A stretch of 64,000 bases of DNA from an uncultured Christensenellaceae bacterium (lineage in GTDB: Bacteria > Bacillota > Clostridia > Christensenellales > UBA3700): positions 488,723 through 552,722 of the forward strand of contig CAJUOU010000001.1 in the NCBI GenBank assembly GCA_910588545.1, given 5' to 3'. The position numbers and the translations under genes were made by a program. Positions within the stretch are counted from its first letter, which is position 1; each line of letters opens with the position of its first letter. The notes below the pieces were generated by a model. It saw nothing but the letters and a program-made list of their open reading frames with translations. It did not search any database and was not told where the DNA came from. Positions 1 through 7,563 of this stretch are shown one piece after another.

Positions 1-293
1 GCCTTAAATTGCGATTTGGATTTATGCGGTTAATGCAAAAAGTTTTTTATATAAAAGGTATAATGTTTATTACTTTTAATATTTTTTGTCAGTGTTTTGG
101 CAAATTTGTTAGCAAAATTTTTAACAACTTTTTTGTCAATAAGAAATAAAAAATATACTTATAGAGTATATATTTATTTTTTTATTCAATCTGTTAAAAA
201 TTATGCTCAAACAATATTATAAAATTAAAAATTTAATATTTTGTCATTGTATTGCAAATTTTATGAGTTTTTTATAAACAAAGTGGGGTTTTA
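1..293. other. AT-rich non-coding left edge
   Basis: I see no supportable gene here. The stretch is very AT-rich with homopolymer runs. A weak AT-only inverted repeat lies near 146-183, followed by Ts, but its stem has too little GC to be called a terminator. The last 15 bases carry a GTGGGG run that can serve as the ribosome binding site for the broken VOC gene starting at 294. The upstream flank of that gene's promoter is presumably here, but no clear -35/-10 pair stands out. Confidence 0.5.
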
Positions 294-644
294 ATGAAAA
301 TCGGAGAAGTATGTTTATTGACAAACGATGTTATTCGTTTATCAAATTTTTATAAAAAGTTATTTAACATGGACAATGATTGTGAAGATGATGTTCATCA
401 ATTTATTATAACTGACGAGACTACTCTAACCATCTATAACGATGGATTGGTACGAAACTAAAACTGTCAAAATATTTGTCTTGCATTTACTGTAAATGAC
501 GTAGATATTGAATTTGAAAGATTAAAAACACTTGGTGTTAAGATTGTCTCCCCGCCAACGCTTAGACCTTGGGGGGCAAAGAATATGAGCTTTTTAGACC
601 CGGATAAAAACTTGATTATTTTCAGAAGTTTTCACAAACAATGA
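294..644 (+). pseudogene. VOC (glyoxalase/bleomycin-resistance) family protein, interrupted by an in-frame stop
   Basis: Reading from the ATG at 294 gives a 116-codon frame with the beta-alpha-beta pattern of vicinal-oxygen-chelate proteins: an N-terminal strand then the helix NDVIRLSNFYKKLF, and a C-terminal half with FTVNDVDIEFERLKTLGV and the typical ending GAKNMSFLDPDKNLIIF. A TAA at 459-461 (codon 56) splits it; the frame is intact on both sides, so a single substitution (for example AAA or CAA to TAA) explains the break. Neither half could fold as a VOC domain alone. It heads a short plus-strand cluster with the PNPOx-like gene 32 bases downstream. A sequencing error cannot be excluded. 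The family is clear; the substrate is unknown. Confidence 0.8.
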
Positions 645-675
645 TATTTGCGTTTAATTATTAGGAGCTGTTATT

Positions 676-1089
676 ATGGATAAAACACAGATTTTTAAAT
701 TTATATCAAAACAAAAAACGGCGTTTATCGCCTCTATTAATGAGCAAGGCTATCCTGTAATAAGAGCAATGCTCGCCCCTCGTAAAATTGATGGAAATGA
801 AATTTATTTTTCTACTAACACCTCCTCAAATAAAATAAAGCAATATTTAGCTAATAATAAGGCTTGTATATATTTTTATAAACGTGGAAAATTTAAATAC
901 CAAGGTGTTACAATAATCGGAGAAATGCAAGTATGCACTGACCAAGCGACAAAAGAACAAATTTGGCGTTTTGGAGATAGCATATTTTATAAGCAAGGTG
1001 TAACCGACCCAGATTATTGTGTATTGAAATTTAAAGCCATAACTGCTGAATATTATTGTGACTTAAAAAAGGAAATTGTCCAATTATGA
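676..1089 (+). CDS. Pyridoxamine 5'-phosphate oxidase-like (general stress protein 26 type) flavin-binding protein
   Basis: 137 residues, start ATG at 676 preceded by TTAGGAG. It has the split-barrel pattern of the PNPOx-like superfamily: strand KQKTAFIASINEQGYPVIRAM, then an IYFSTNTSSNKIKQYLANNKACIYF segment (read in two parts) and GVTIIGEMQV. Such proteins bind FMN or F420-type flavins or heme and are often linked to oxidative or general stress; the actual cofactor cannot be read from sequence. It lies in a plus-strand cluster with a broken VOC gene, a small ferredoxin and an ABM-like protein, which suggests a redox or detoxification role. Length is typical for short clostridial members. 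Family assignment is good; enzymatic activity is unproven. Confidence 0.75.
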   Translation: MDKTQIFKFISKQKTAFIASINEQGYPVIRAMLAPRKIDGNEIYFSTNTSSNKIKQYLANNKACIYFYKRGKFKYQGVTIIGEMQVCTDQATKEQIWRFGDSIFYKQGVTDPDYCVLKFKAITAEYYCDLKKEIVQL

Positions 1090-1156
1090 TTATTTATTTA
1101 AAATTGCTACGAGTTTAAAATATAATATTAATTTAATAATAATTTTAGGAGTAATT

Positions 1157-1351
1157 ATGGAAAAATTATTGATTATCAAAACTGAAAATTGTCCGCAAAA
1201 TCATAAATGCCCTGCAATCAAGGTATGCCCTGTTGGGGCATTGTCACAAATAGGTTTTGAAGCGCCACTTATTGATAGCGAAAAATGTATTAAATGCGGC
1301 AAATGTTCAAAATTTTGCCCTAAAAAAGCATTAATTTTGCAGAATATATAA
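1157..1351 (+). CDS. Small 4Fe-4S ferredoxin-type protein
   Basis: 64 residues. I chose the ATG at 1157 because it has TTTAGGAG five bases upstream; a longer frame from 1076 would overlap the previous gene and has no such site. The C-terminal half holds a canonical cluster motif, C44-x2-C47-x2-C50-x3-C54-P. The N-terminal half has C12, C18 and C24-P, a spaced-out version, so one [4Fe-4S] cluster is certain by motif and a second is possible with seven cysteines in total. It probably carries electrons for a partner in this small cluster or encoded elsewhere. A nearby flavin-type PNPOx-like protein is a plausible but unproven partner. Confidence 0.8.
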   Translation: MEKLLIIKTENCPQNHKCPAIKVCPVGALSQIGFEAPLIDSEKCIKCGKCSKFCPKKALILQNI

Positions 1352-1383
1352 AAATTTTATAATTTACAAAAGAAGGAGTTTTT

Positions 1384-1683
1384 ATGGCAAAAGCAGCTTG
1401 GATTTTTTCTTACAAAACTAAGAAAAATGTAACAAAAGACGGATTTATCGAAACAACTAAAAAATTGCATGATAATGTAATTTCTAAGGAAAAAGGCTTT
1501 ATTTCTTGGGAACATTATCAACATAACAATACATGGATTGATTATGTGCTTTGGGAAACTTACGAAGACGCTATAAACGCAATGAAAGCCGGTCAAGGCA
1601 AAATCGAGGCAAGAGATTTTTATAACTGTATTCAACTACATACTTGCAGAAGCCTAGTTTCCGAATTTATAAAAAAATACTAA
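1384..1683 (+). CDS. Antibiotic-biosynthesis-monooxygenase-like (dimeric alpha/beta barrel) protein
   Basis: 99 residues, ATG at 1384 with AGAAGGAG upstream. The pattern fits a ferredoxin-like alpha/beta barrel of the ABM/quinol monooxygenase superfamily: a first strand, helix DGFIETTKKLHDNVISKEKG, then FISWEHYQ, a strand YVLWETYEDAINAMKAG and a short final strand. Members act as dimers on quinones, heme or small aromatic compounds; the substrate here is unknown. Its stop overlaps the convergent minus-strand pseudogene by a few bases. It is the last gene of the plus-strand redox/stress cluster. Confidence 0.55.
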   Translation: MAKAAWIFSYKTKKNVTKDGFIETTKKLHDNVISKEKGFISWEHYQHNNTWIDYVLWETYEDAINAMKAGQGKIEARDFYNCIQLHTCRSLVSEFIKKY

Positions 1684-2194
1684 TTATCAATTTTGTTCAA
1701 CCAATCTTGCGTTTGCTTACGGAATGTAAATATCAAATAATCTACATTTGAATTTTGCAAAACATTCAAAATTTTAGGACGTATATCACAATTATAATTA
1801 TATACCCATTCAATAAATTCGTCATCAACTTTCTCAATACAACCAACTGTCATATCTGGTCTATTAGTTCCAGCGTATTTATCTACTCTTTCTTTAACAC
1901 TATTTATACATAGTTCGGTTGAGTAATCTAGAAAAATACAAAGTTCGGCATTTTTAAGGCGTCTTTCAAATGTTCTAAAATAGTTGCCGTCAATTATCCA
2001 ACTTTCCTTTTTAAGTTCCTCTTCAAGTAGAATATCAAACTCGTAGTCCTCCCTCTCTACCCATCCAGATAACCAAAACAACATGTATAAATGAACTACA
2101 TTTATCTTTAACTTTTGTCCTAACATAACAGCAAGTGTGCTTTTACTTGCAACACCACACCCTACAATAAGGATTTTTTGTATTTAAAATTCAT
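1680..2194 (-). pseudogene. P-loop kinase of the FlaR / DNA topology-modulation family, start broken by a probable 1-base deletion
   Basis: The body (about 160 codons) matches small FlaR-related P-loop nucleotide kinases: a P-loop region reading ILIVGCGVASKSTLA, then a GWVERE segment, IIDGNYFRT and a C-terminal arginine-rich NRPDM segment. There is no ATG in frame upstream of the P-loop. The frame instead begins ATA CAA AAA directly after the stop of the ATP-grasp gene. A proper ATG at 2194-2192, with AAAGGGA before it and overlapping the upstream gene, is out of frame by one base. Adding one A to the A6 run (plus-strand T6, 2174-2179) would give MNFKYKKILIVGCG and a full gene. The P-loop glycine before Lys is Ser, and the usual HLD motif reads HLY. 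This looks like decay; slippage or sequencing error remain possible. Confidence 0.65.
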
Positions 2195-3092
2195 TATTTT
2201 CCCTTTTTTTAACTATTTTTTTTACGCTTTCAAAAATATATTGAGCATAAATTTTAGCTACATTAATTCCTGTTATTTGCTCAAACATACCAAAAAAGGC
2301 ATTAGAATTTACTTCACAAACAAGCGGAGTGTTCTTGTTATCTATCAGCAAATCTATCCCGCAATAGTCCAAATTTAAAATTTGAGCGACCTTTTCGCAA
2401 ATTTCTATATAGCTTTGCTTTAACTCTACTTTTTTGCCTATTCCGCCAATTTCGATATTAGAGCGAAAATCTTTTGCATTTTGCCTGCACATTGTCCCAA
2501 CACACTTTTTACCTACCAAAATTACACGTATATCCGTACCTTGGCTTTCCTTTATAAATTGTTGGAATAAATGAGGTTTTAATTTAACGTTTTCGGCTAT
2601 TTTTTCAAGTTGTTCCCTACTATTTGCAAGATAAACACCTTTTCCACAAGAGCCATAACATTCCTTAACAATAATAGGATATTCGAGTTGTGTCTCTACG
2701 CTGTCCAAAATCGATTGTTTGTATTTAACATGCGGATAATAGCATAGCACTCCACCGATTGTTTTTGGCATAGGTATACCATTATTTGCAAGGTATAAAT
2801 GTGTAAGCAGCTTATCGTCGCAAATTTCTATCCCGCTAGCATTATTAAAAATCTTTATATTTAATTTGTTCAATGCTTGTAAAATATGTTTATCTTTATC
2901 GAGATAAAGACAAAAATCTATCTTATCAAGCCGATTTATTAAATTGCCGTTATTAACTATAACAGCAATTTTATCCGTCGGAAATATTTCAATTTGCACC
3001 TGCAAATTTTTAAATTCTTCCTGTAATCTTATGGCTTGATTTAATTCTGATTTTGTTTGTGCATAAGCGTTTACTACAATTATACCTTTCAT
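2184..3092 (-). CDS. RimK-type ATP-grasp ligase
   Basis: 302 residues. The central and C-terminal parts show ATP-grasp motifs: an ATP lysine strand in YPIIVKECYGSCGKGVYL with a Gly-rich loop, and the metal-binding tail YCGIDLLID followed by VCEVNSNAFF, as in RimK and coenzyme-F420 glutamate ligases. These enzymes form peptide-like bonds through an acyl-phosphate; the carboxylate and amine substrates are not evident. The N-terminal 90 residues form the pre-ATP-grasp domain. It is followed immediately by the remnant kinase, once probably translationally coupled. A bidirectional terminator lies upstream, so this gene has its own transcript. Confidence 0.8.
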   Translation of the reverse strand: MKGIIVVNAYAQTKSELNQAIRLQEEFKNLQVQIEIFPTDKIAVIVNNGNLINRLDKIDFCLYLDKDKHILQALNKLNIKIFNNASGIEICDDKLLTHLYLANNGIPMPKTIGGVLCYYPHVKYKQSILDSVETQLEYPIIVKECYGSCGKGVYLANSREQLEKIAENVKLKPHLFQQFIKESQGTDIRVILVGKKCVGTMCRQNAKDFRSNIEIGGIGKKVELKQSYIEICEKVAQILNLDYCGIDLLIDNKNTPLVCEVNSNAFFGMFEQITGINVAKIYAQYIFESVKKIVKKRENNEF

Positions 3093-3148
3093 ATTTACCT
3101 CTAAAATAAGTATAACATATTAATAGGCATTTTGCAATTAAAGCATAT

Positions 3149-3173
3149 AAAAAACCGACTTAAGTCGGTTTTT
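3149..3173 (-). terminator. Rho-independent terminator (bidirectional), end of lipoprotein gene
   Basis: A perfect inverted repeat CCGACTT/AAGTCGG flanked by A and T runs, directly after the stop of the lipoprotein gene at 3177. A/T tracts on both sides allow use on either strand. Confidence 0.85.
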
Positions 3174-3176
3174 AAG

Positions 3177-4205
3177 TTATTTTATAATTCGATTTGTCGC
3201 CGAATACTCCATATCTCCTTCGATTAAAGCGTTTTCATAATCTAACAAATTAATTACACTGCTGTAAATATTAAATAGCTTTTCGTTATTATACGCTTCG
3301 GTCAAATCTTTTGCTATAGTTTCAAGTTGATTTTTTGATATATTTATTTTTATTTTGCTTTTGATATTCATCCCATCGACAAATTTTTTATCGTTTTTAG
3401 TAATCAAATTAAATTTTGCTGTAGGATTTTCGATACTTAGTACATTTTTAAATATTTCTTCCGCATTAGTATCTGCAAAAGCATCAAATAAAATATGTTT
3501 TACAGTAAGTTCTGATTCGCCTAGTTTTTTATCGCAATTATTACATATAAAACCGTTTGCAATACAGCATATCTCGTGTGAATCAAATGATATTGGTACT
3601 TCCTTATTTACGTTAAAACTGTCCTTGTTTGTCGGAAAGAAAGATGCAATCGGATGACATTTTAATTCGTGATATATAGCTTTATATGCCTCATTTTCGG
3701 CTATATCATTCAACTTGATGTCAAATATTGCGGGTTTGGTCAAATTCTCTTTAAACATATCTTTTATATTTAAAACTTCGATTACACCCTCTACACTGTT
3801 TTTATCAAGCTGCAAATTGACTCTTAATCCCACTTTTGACCAAGCTTGCTCAAGGTGTTTAACTTTTAAATTACCCTGAAGATTTTTATAGTCAAGAAAC
3901 ATATTGATAATATCTTTAACATTTTCATTAATTTTTATCGACATATTTTTTCTTGTCTCGATATTAAGGAAAATTTTATCCTCTTTAATCTTTTTTTCGA
4001 TATCAAATACCAAATTGTCTATAGTAACAATACCGCCGATATTCAAATTTTTAAAACTTAACTGTTCTATGGTTTCGTTTTGCACGGAATTGTCCCATAC
4101 TTCTTTGGTGCTGTTGGTTATTTCCTCCGCAGAAACCTCTTTATTACAACCTACAACTGTAAATATAAGTATACTTAATAAGATAAATACAAGTATTTTT
4201 TTCAT
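3177..4205 (-). CDS. Putative lipoprotein, paralogue of the next gene
   Basis: 342 residues. The N-terminus is a lipoprotein signal: Lys-Lys, a hydrophobic core, and the lipobox TVVGC with Cys20 as the lipidation site. The mature part has no domain I recognise. It starts with an EVWDNS segment followed by alternating strand-like stretches, and contains a possible metal or disulfide site around HEICC and ICNNCDKK. The next gene (4318-5286) has the same order of features: lipobox, a similar VWDS segment at the same distance, and similar length. The two appear to be an old tandem duplication. Each has its own terminator. Likely anchored to the outer face of the membrane; function unknown. Confidence 0.75.
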   Translation of the reverse strand: MKKILVFILLSILIFTVVGCNKEVSAEEITNSTKEVWDNSVQNETIEQLSFKNLNIGGIVTIDNLVFDIEKKIKEDKIFLNIETRKNMSIKINENVKDIINMFLDYKNLQGNLKVKHLEQAWSKVGLRVNLQLDKNSVEGVIEVLNIKDMFKENLTKPAIFDIKLNDIAENEAYKAIYHELKCHPIASFFPTNKDSFNVNKEVPISFDSHEICCIANGFICNNCDKKLGESELTVKHILFDAFADTNAEEIFKNVLSIENPTAKFNLITKNDKKFVDGMNIKSKIKINISKNQLETIAKDLTEAYNNEKLFNIYSSVINLLDYENALIEGDMEYSATNRIIK

Positions 4206-4271
4206 AACTTTACTCCTTATACAATTAGTTTAAAATAAAGTGCGAAAAATATACTATAATTTTCAAAATAA

Positions 4272-4303
4272 AAAGTCCCTAACATTGTCATTTTAGAGAC
4301 TTT
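4272..4303 (-). terminator. Rho-independent terminator of the second lipoprotein gene
   Basis: Stem AAAGTCCCTAA / TTAGAGACTTT (one G-U-type mismatch on the transcript) around a ten-base loop, 14 bases after the stop of the gene ending at 4318. A T-rich stretch follows on the minus strand. Confidence 0.75.
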
Positions 4304-4317
4304 ATATTTATTATAAA

Positions 4318-5286
4318 TTAATTTAATTGATAGGTAGAAGTGATATTGATATTTCCGATTTCGATGCAAGACTCATTTTTAGTCAATTCTTTTACATAAC
4401 TGTTAAGCAATTTTTTTGCGGTTTCAGCTAAATTTGCATTGTTTGGACTAAGTTTTTTTATTGCATTTCCTATAACATCAATTAGCTGAGTTTTATTATA
4501 CATAAACTGAATATCCGATAAACTTATATTCATTTTTTTAATAAAATTTTTACTTATAAAACATTTGTTATTTGAATTATTTACAACCAATTTTTCATTT
4601 AGCAATCTAGTGTAATCAACCCCGAAAATTTCACGTATTGTATTACGCTCTTCCTGTGTGGTAGCAGATTTTATAATTTTATTTATATTTGTCGCTTTTA
4701 ATTGAGCACCTGTTTCCAACGGCTCAAATAAAGTAGTATAGTGGCTTAATAACAAATCAAGTGTAAGCTTTATGCTTTCAGTATTATTGTCAATAGCTAT
4801 GCTGCCCTCTTTATTTTGGTTAAATACTTCGGGTTTGTAATCTGTTTGGAAATTAACCAAATAATCAACTTTGCTGTTATTTTCACTTAATACCAAATGA
4901 CAATTAAATGCTTTAAAATTGCTCACAATGCCTTTTATATCGTCAAAACTCAAATTTATATTTTCTATTTGACCTATAGCTATATTAAAAAGACCGCTTG
5001 CGTCATTATTAAAACGCATTTTTAATTCGTTTAAACTTATGTCGATTGTGACTTTTCCGTCTTTAAACTCTCTATCAATAGTAAATTCTGCTTTTTCAAC
5101 TACTACAAGTTCGGCAATGTTAAAATTTAATATTGTGATGACATCTTGTGCTTGTTTATTTGCAGTTGAATCCCAAACCGCTTGAGTTTCCGATACAGTT
5201 GTGTTTTTCAGTTTTCCCGAACAACCTGCCAAGGCAAATATCAGCACAGCTATTACCGAAACAATTAAAATTATTCTCTTTTTCAT
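4318..5286 (-). CDS. Putative lipoprotein, paralogue of the 3177-4205 gene
   Basis: 322 residues from the ATG at 5286. The frame is open for 21 more codons upstream, but the signal peptide MKKRIILIVSVIAVLIFALAG starts at 5286, with AGAGGTAAC upstream. The lipobox is ALAGC. The mature protein begins with a QAVWDST segment like the EVWDNS segment of its neighbour, followed by beta-rich, charge-alternating sequence with no cysteines of note. Overall layout and size match the downstream gene, which supports duplication followed by strong divergence. No known domain recognised. Extracytoplasmic lipid-anchored location is the only firm inference. Confidence 0.75.
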   Translation of the reverse strand: MKKRIILIVSVIAVLIFALAGCSGKLKNTTVSETQAVWDSTANKQAQDVITILNFNIAELVVVEKAEFTIDREFKDGKVTIDISLNELKMRFNNDASGLFNIAIGQIENINLSFDDIKGIVSNFKAFNCHLVLSENNSKVDYLVNFQTDYKPEVFNQNKEGSIAIDNNTESIKLTLDLLLSHYTTLFEPLETGAQLKATNINKIIKSATTQEERNTIREIFGVDYTRLLNEKLVVNNSNNKCFISKNFIKKMNISLSDIQFMYNKTQLIDVIGNAIKKLSPNNANLAETAKKLLNSYVKELTKNESCIEIGNINITSTYQLN

Positions 5287-5404
5287 AGTTACCTCTTTTA
5301 TACTTACAATTATATTGTAATATATTTTATGTTTTTTGTCAATATGCAAAAGTTTTAACTACGCTTAAGATTAAAATATCTCGCAATAAATTAAAGATAC
5401 ATAA

Positions 5405-6199
5405 TTATTTTTTAGTTGCATTTATCAAAATATTACTGCCGTCATCGATTAATTTTTTTAGTTTTTGATTATCTTTATTTTTCAAGCATACAAGATAATT
5501 TTGCAACTCGTTTATTATGCAAGAAATATCGCAAATCAAATTATCTCGATTATTATCGAACAATTCAATCCATAAATTGCTATCCATTTTACCTACTCTT
5601 GTCAAATCCTCAAAGCTACCACCTGTAAAACCCTCACAGTTATTTACAGACGGATTTTTTGCATAAGCATTAGATAGTATATGACATAATTGCGAAGTAT
5701 AACTTATTATTTTATCGTGTGTTTTTGCATTTGTATAAACAATATTTCCAAACCCTAACATGTGTATAATTTCGTAAACTATTTGAGGTGGTTTTTCGGT
5801 TGTTATTACAACATTTGCACCTGTAAAAAGATTATCTTTAGAGTTGAAATATCCGCCTACTTCGCGACCTGCCATTGGATGTATGCCGCAATAATTCAAA
5901 TTCAGTTTATTTGTAATTTGTTCAATCGGATTTTTTACTCCGCATACGTCAACAACCAAAGTAGTACCGATTTTCGTTGCATTTTGCTCTAAAAATTTAA
6001 TAGTGTTATTAGGCGACAAAGCGATTACTATAACGTCTACACTGCTATAGTCAGTCAATATTTTGGCGTTATTTTCCTTTATTGCGGCATCCATAACTTG
6101 TTTGTTAATATCCAAAACAAAGCAGTCTACCCCACATTTCGATAGCCTTTTTAACATTGAGCCACCAATTAATCCTACACCTATAAAGCCAACTTTCAT
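5405..6199 (-). CDS. tyrA: Prephenate dehydrogenase
   Basis: 264 residues; NAD(P)-dependent oxidative decarboxylation of prephenate to 4-hydroxyphenylpyruvate, the tyrosine branch step. The N-terminal Rossmann loop is GVGLIGGS (residues 7-14), with acidic Asp30 after the second strand for NAD. The catalytic histidine sits in CGIHPMAGRE (His107), with the helical dimer domain after about residue 165. No ACT domain is present, so feedback control by tyrosine through such a domain is not expected. The start ATG overlaps the aroF stop by four bases (ATGA), so the two are translationally coupled and share the Phe/Tyr attenuator upstream of aroF. Confidence 0.92.
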   Translation of the reverse strand: MKVGFIGVGLIGGSMLKRLSKCGVDCFVLDINKQVMDAAIKENNAKILTDYSSVDVIVIALSPNNTIKFLEQNATKIGTTLVVDVCGVKNPIEQITNKLNLNYCGIHPMAGREVGGYFNSKDNLFTGANVVITTEKPPQIVYEIIHMLGFGNIVYTNAKTHDKIISYTSQLCHILSNAYAKNPSVNNCEGFTGGSFEDLTRVGKMDSNLWIELFDNNRDNLICDISCIINELQNYLVCLKNKDNQKLKKLIDDGSNILINATKK

Positions 6200-7209
6200 A
6201 CTAATATTTTTCCTTCGAATTTTACTCTTGATTTTACATCTTTCATAATTGTGTCAAATGTATCGGGAGTTATAGATTGAGCTCCGTCACACAAAGCACA
6301 ACTTGGATTATTGTGTACTTCAATCATTGCACCATCTGCACCCGCACCAATTGCAGCCCTTACCAATGGCTCAACAAGCCAAGTTTTGCCCGTTGCATGG
6401 CTTGGGTCAACAATGATAGGCAAATGTGATAGTCTTTTTAAAATAGGTACTGCACTGATATCGAAAGTGTTACGTGTTGCAGTTTCATAAGTTCTTATAC
6501 CACGTTCGCATAGTATTACGTTTTGATTTCCGCCACTCATTATATATTCCGCACTCATAAGCCATTCCTCTATTGTGCTGGATAAACCTCTTTTTAGCAA
6601 AATAGGTTTGTTAGAATGTCCTAATTCATAAAGCATATCGAAATTTTGCATATTACGCGCACCTACTTGAATTACGTCAACTTCGTCAAAGTATTTCAAA
6701 TTCATTATGTTTGTAAGTTCGGTTACAATAGGCAAGCCTGTTTCCTTTTTAGCGGCAAGCAATAGTTTGATACCTTCTTGTTTTAAACCTTGGAAAGCGT
6801 AAGGAGAAGTCCTTGGTTTGTATGCACCGCCACGTAGCATAGATGCACCACTTGCCTTTACGCGTTTTGCTACTTCTATTATTTGCTCTTCGGACTCAAC
6901 AGAACAAGGTCCTGCAATCATATTAAAGTAGCCTTCTCCGACTTTTCTTCCGCTTATATCGACAATAGTGTCCTCTGGATGAAATTTTCTATTTACTGCC
7001 TTGTAAGGCTCGCTGACACGCTTTACGTCACTTACACATTCTAAGTTAATAATAGTTTGCGTGTCAACCCTAGAAGTATCGCCAATAACGCCCAAAATGT
7101 GCGATTGGCTACCTATACTTTCGTGCACAGTCAATCCGCGGTTTGTGATATTTTGTACCAACGATTGTATTTGCTCTTGCTTTGCTCCATCCTTTAAAAT
7201 GATAATCAT
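6196..7209 (-). CDS. aroF: 3-deoxy-7-phosphoheptulonate synthase (DAHP synthase), type I-beta with N-terminal regulatory domain
   Basis: 337 residues. It condenses phosphoenolpyruvate and erythrose 4-phosphate, the first shikimate-pathway step. The first ~70 residues match the ferredoxin-like (FL) regulatory domain of Thermotoga-type enzymes, which gives aromatic amino-acid feedback in that family. The barrel carries AGPCSVES (metal Cys102), MLRGGAYKPRTSPYAFQG (Arg126, Lys131) and DPSHATG near the C-terminus. An AAGGAG site precedes the ATG and lies just after the attenuator terminator. First structural gene of the aroF-tyrA operon. Transcription is probably controlled by ribosome stalling on the Phe/Tyr leader peptide at 7283-7357. 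Confidence 0.93.
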   Translation of the reverse strand: MIIILKDGAKQEQIQSLVQNITNRGLTVHESIGSQSHILGVIGDTSRVDTQTIINLECVSDVKRVSEPYKAVNRKFHPEDTIVDISGRKVGEGYFNMIAGPCSVESEEQIIEVAKRVKASGASMLRGGAYKPRTSPYAFQGLKQEGIKLLLAAKKETGLPIVTELTNIMNLKYFDEVDVIQVGARNMQNFDMLYELGHSNKPILLKRGLSSTIEEWLMSAEYIMSGGNQNVILCERGIRTYETATRNTFDISAVPILKRLSHLPIIVDPSHATGKTWLVEPLVRAAIGAGADGAMIEVHNNPSCALCDGAQSITPDTFDTIMKDVKSRVKFEGKILV

Positions 7210-7227
7210 AAAAAACTCCTTAAAAAA

Positions 7228-7250
7228 AGCGACCTGTATAATAGGTCGCT
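7228..7250 (-). terminator. Attenuator terminator in the aroF-tyrA leader
   Basis: On the transcript: AGCGACCT, a seven-base loop, AGGTCGCT, then six U residues (7227-7222), ending just before the aroF ribosome binding site. Because it lies between promoter and first gene, it must be read through conditionally. Its 5' arm (7250-7243) can instead pair with an identical AGGTCGCT copy at 7294-7287 in the leader. Confidence 0.9.
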
Positions 7251-7311
7251 AAAATTGATTAAATTTAATAATTTAAGTAAGGCTAAAGCGACCTTGATAA
7301 AGTTTTATCAA
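7243..7311 (-). promoter_or_regulatory. Alternative (antiterminator and pause) structures of the aroF-tyrA attenuator
   Basis: Three pairings compete. A pause-type stem TTGATAAA/TTTATCAA (7311-7304 with 7301-7294) lies directly after the Phe/Tyr codons. The antiterminator pairs AGGTCGCT at 7294-7287 with the terminator's 5' arm AGCGACCT at 7250-7243 (8 bp). The terminator itself is the third. The leader-peptide stop codon (7285-7283) abuts the antiterminator segment. A ribosome that finishes translation therefore covers it and favours termination, while one stalled at the Phe/Tyr run leaves it free. Confidence 0.8.
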
Positions 7312-7357
7312 CGTTAAAGTAAAAATAATAAAAGTTTACCAAGTTAATAACTTTCAT
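7283..7357 (-). CDS. Phe/Tyr-rich leader peptide of the aroF-tyrA attenuator
   Basis: A 24-residue peptide starting at ATG 7357 with AAAGGAGCG upstream: MKVINLVNFYYFYFNVD, then KTLSRSL and TAG. Codons 9-14 (7333-7316) are TTT TAT TAT TTT TAC TTT, six aromatic residues in a row. This is the hallmark of ribosome-mediated attenuation as in pheA and trp leaders. It begins about 23 bases after the predicted transcription start. It is read as a sensor of charged tRNA-Phe and tRNA-Tyr; the peptide itself probably has no function. Confidence 0.9.
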   Translation of the reverse strand: MKVINLVNFYYFYFNVDKTLSRSL

Positions 7358-7386
7358 AAGTTCGCTCCTTTTTTACTCTTGTAAGT

Positions 7387-7415
7387 ATTATAAACCTATT
7401 TATTTTCAATGTCAA
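7387..7415 (-). promoter_or_regulatory. Sigma-A promoter of the aroF-tyrA leader
   Basis: TTGACA (7415-7410), a 17-base spacer and TATAAT (7392-7387), a full consensus match. Transcription should start near 7380, giving a leader of about 170 bases before aroF. Confidence 0.9.
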
Positions 7416-7563
7416 TACTTTTTTTTAAATTTTTTTAAAAATCTATAATTATACAACAACCGATGATAATAATAGCATATTTTCATATCAACATATATTG
7501 ATTTATTACTAAATTGATTATAATTATACCTATTATTAAATAAAAAGTGTATAAAAATACCTA
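7416..7563. other. Intergenic stretch after glyA
   Basis: AT-rich, with short direct repeats (AATAGGTAT twice on the minus strand) but no GC-containing hairpin. How the long glyA-side transcript ends is therefore unclear. No gene seen. Confidence 0.4.

Noticed and set aside
146..183. AT-only inverted repeat followed by Ts near the left edge
   Set aside because: Stem has almost no G-C pairs, and no upstream gene is visible for it to terminate.
1357..1635. Open frame on the minus strand opposite the ABM-like gene
   Set aside because: No SD, unlikely composition, fully antisense to a well-supported gene.
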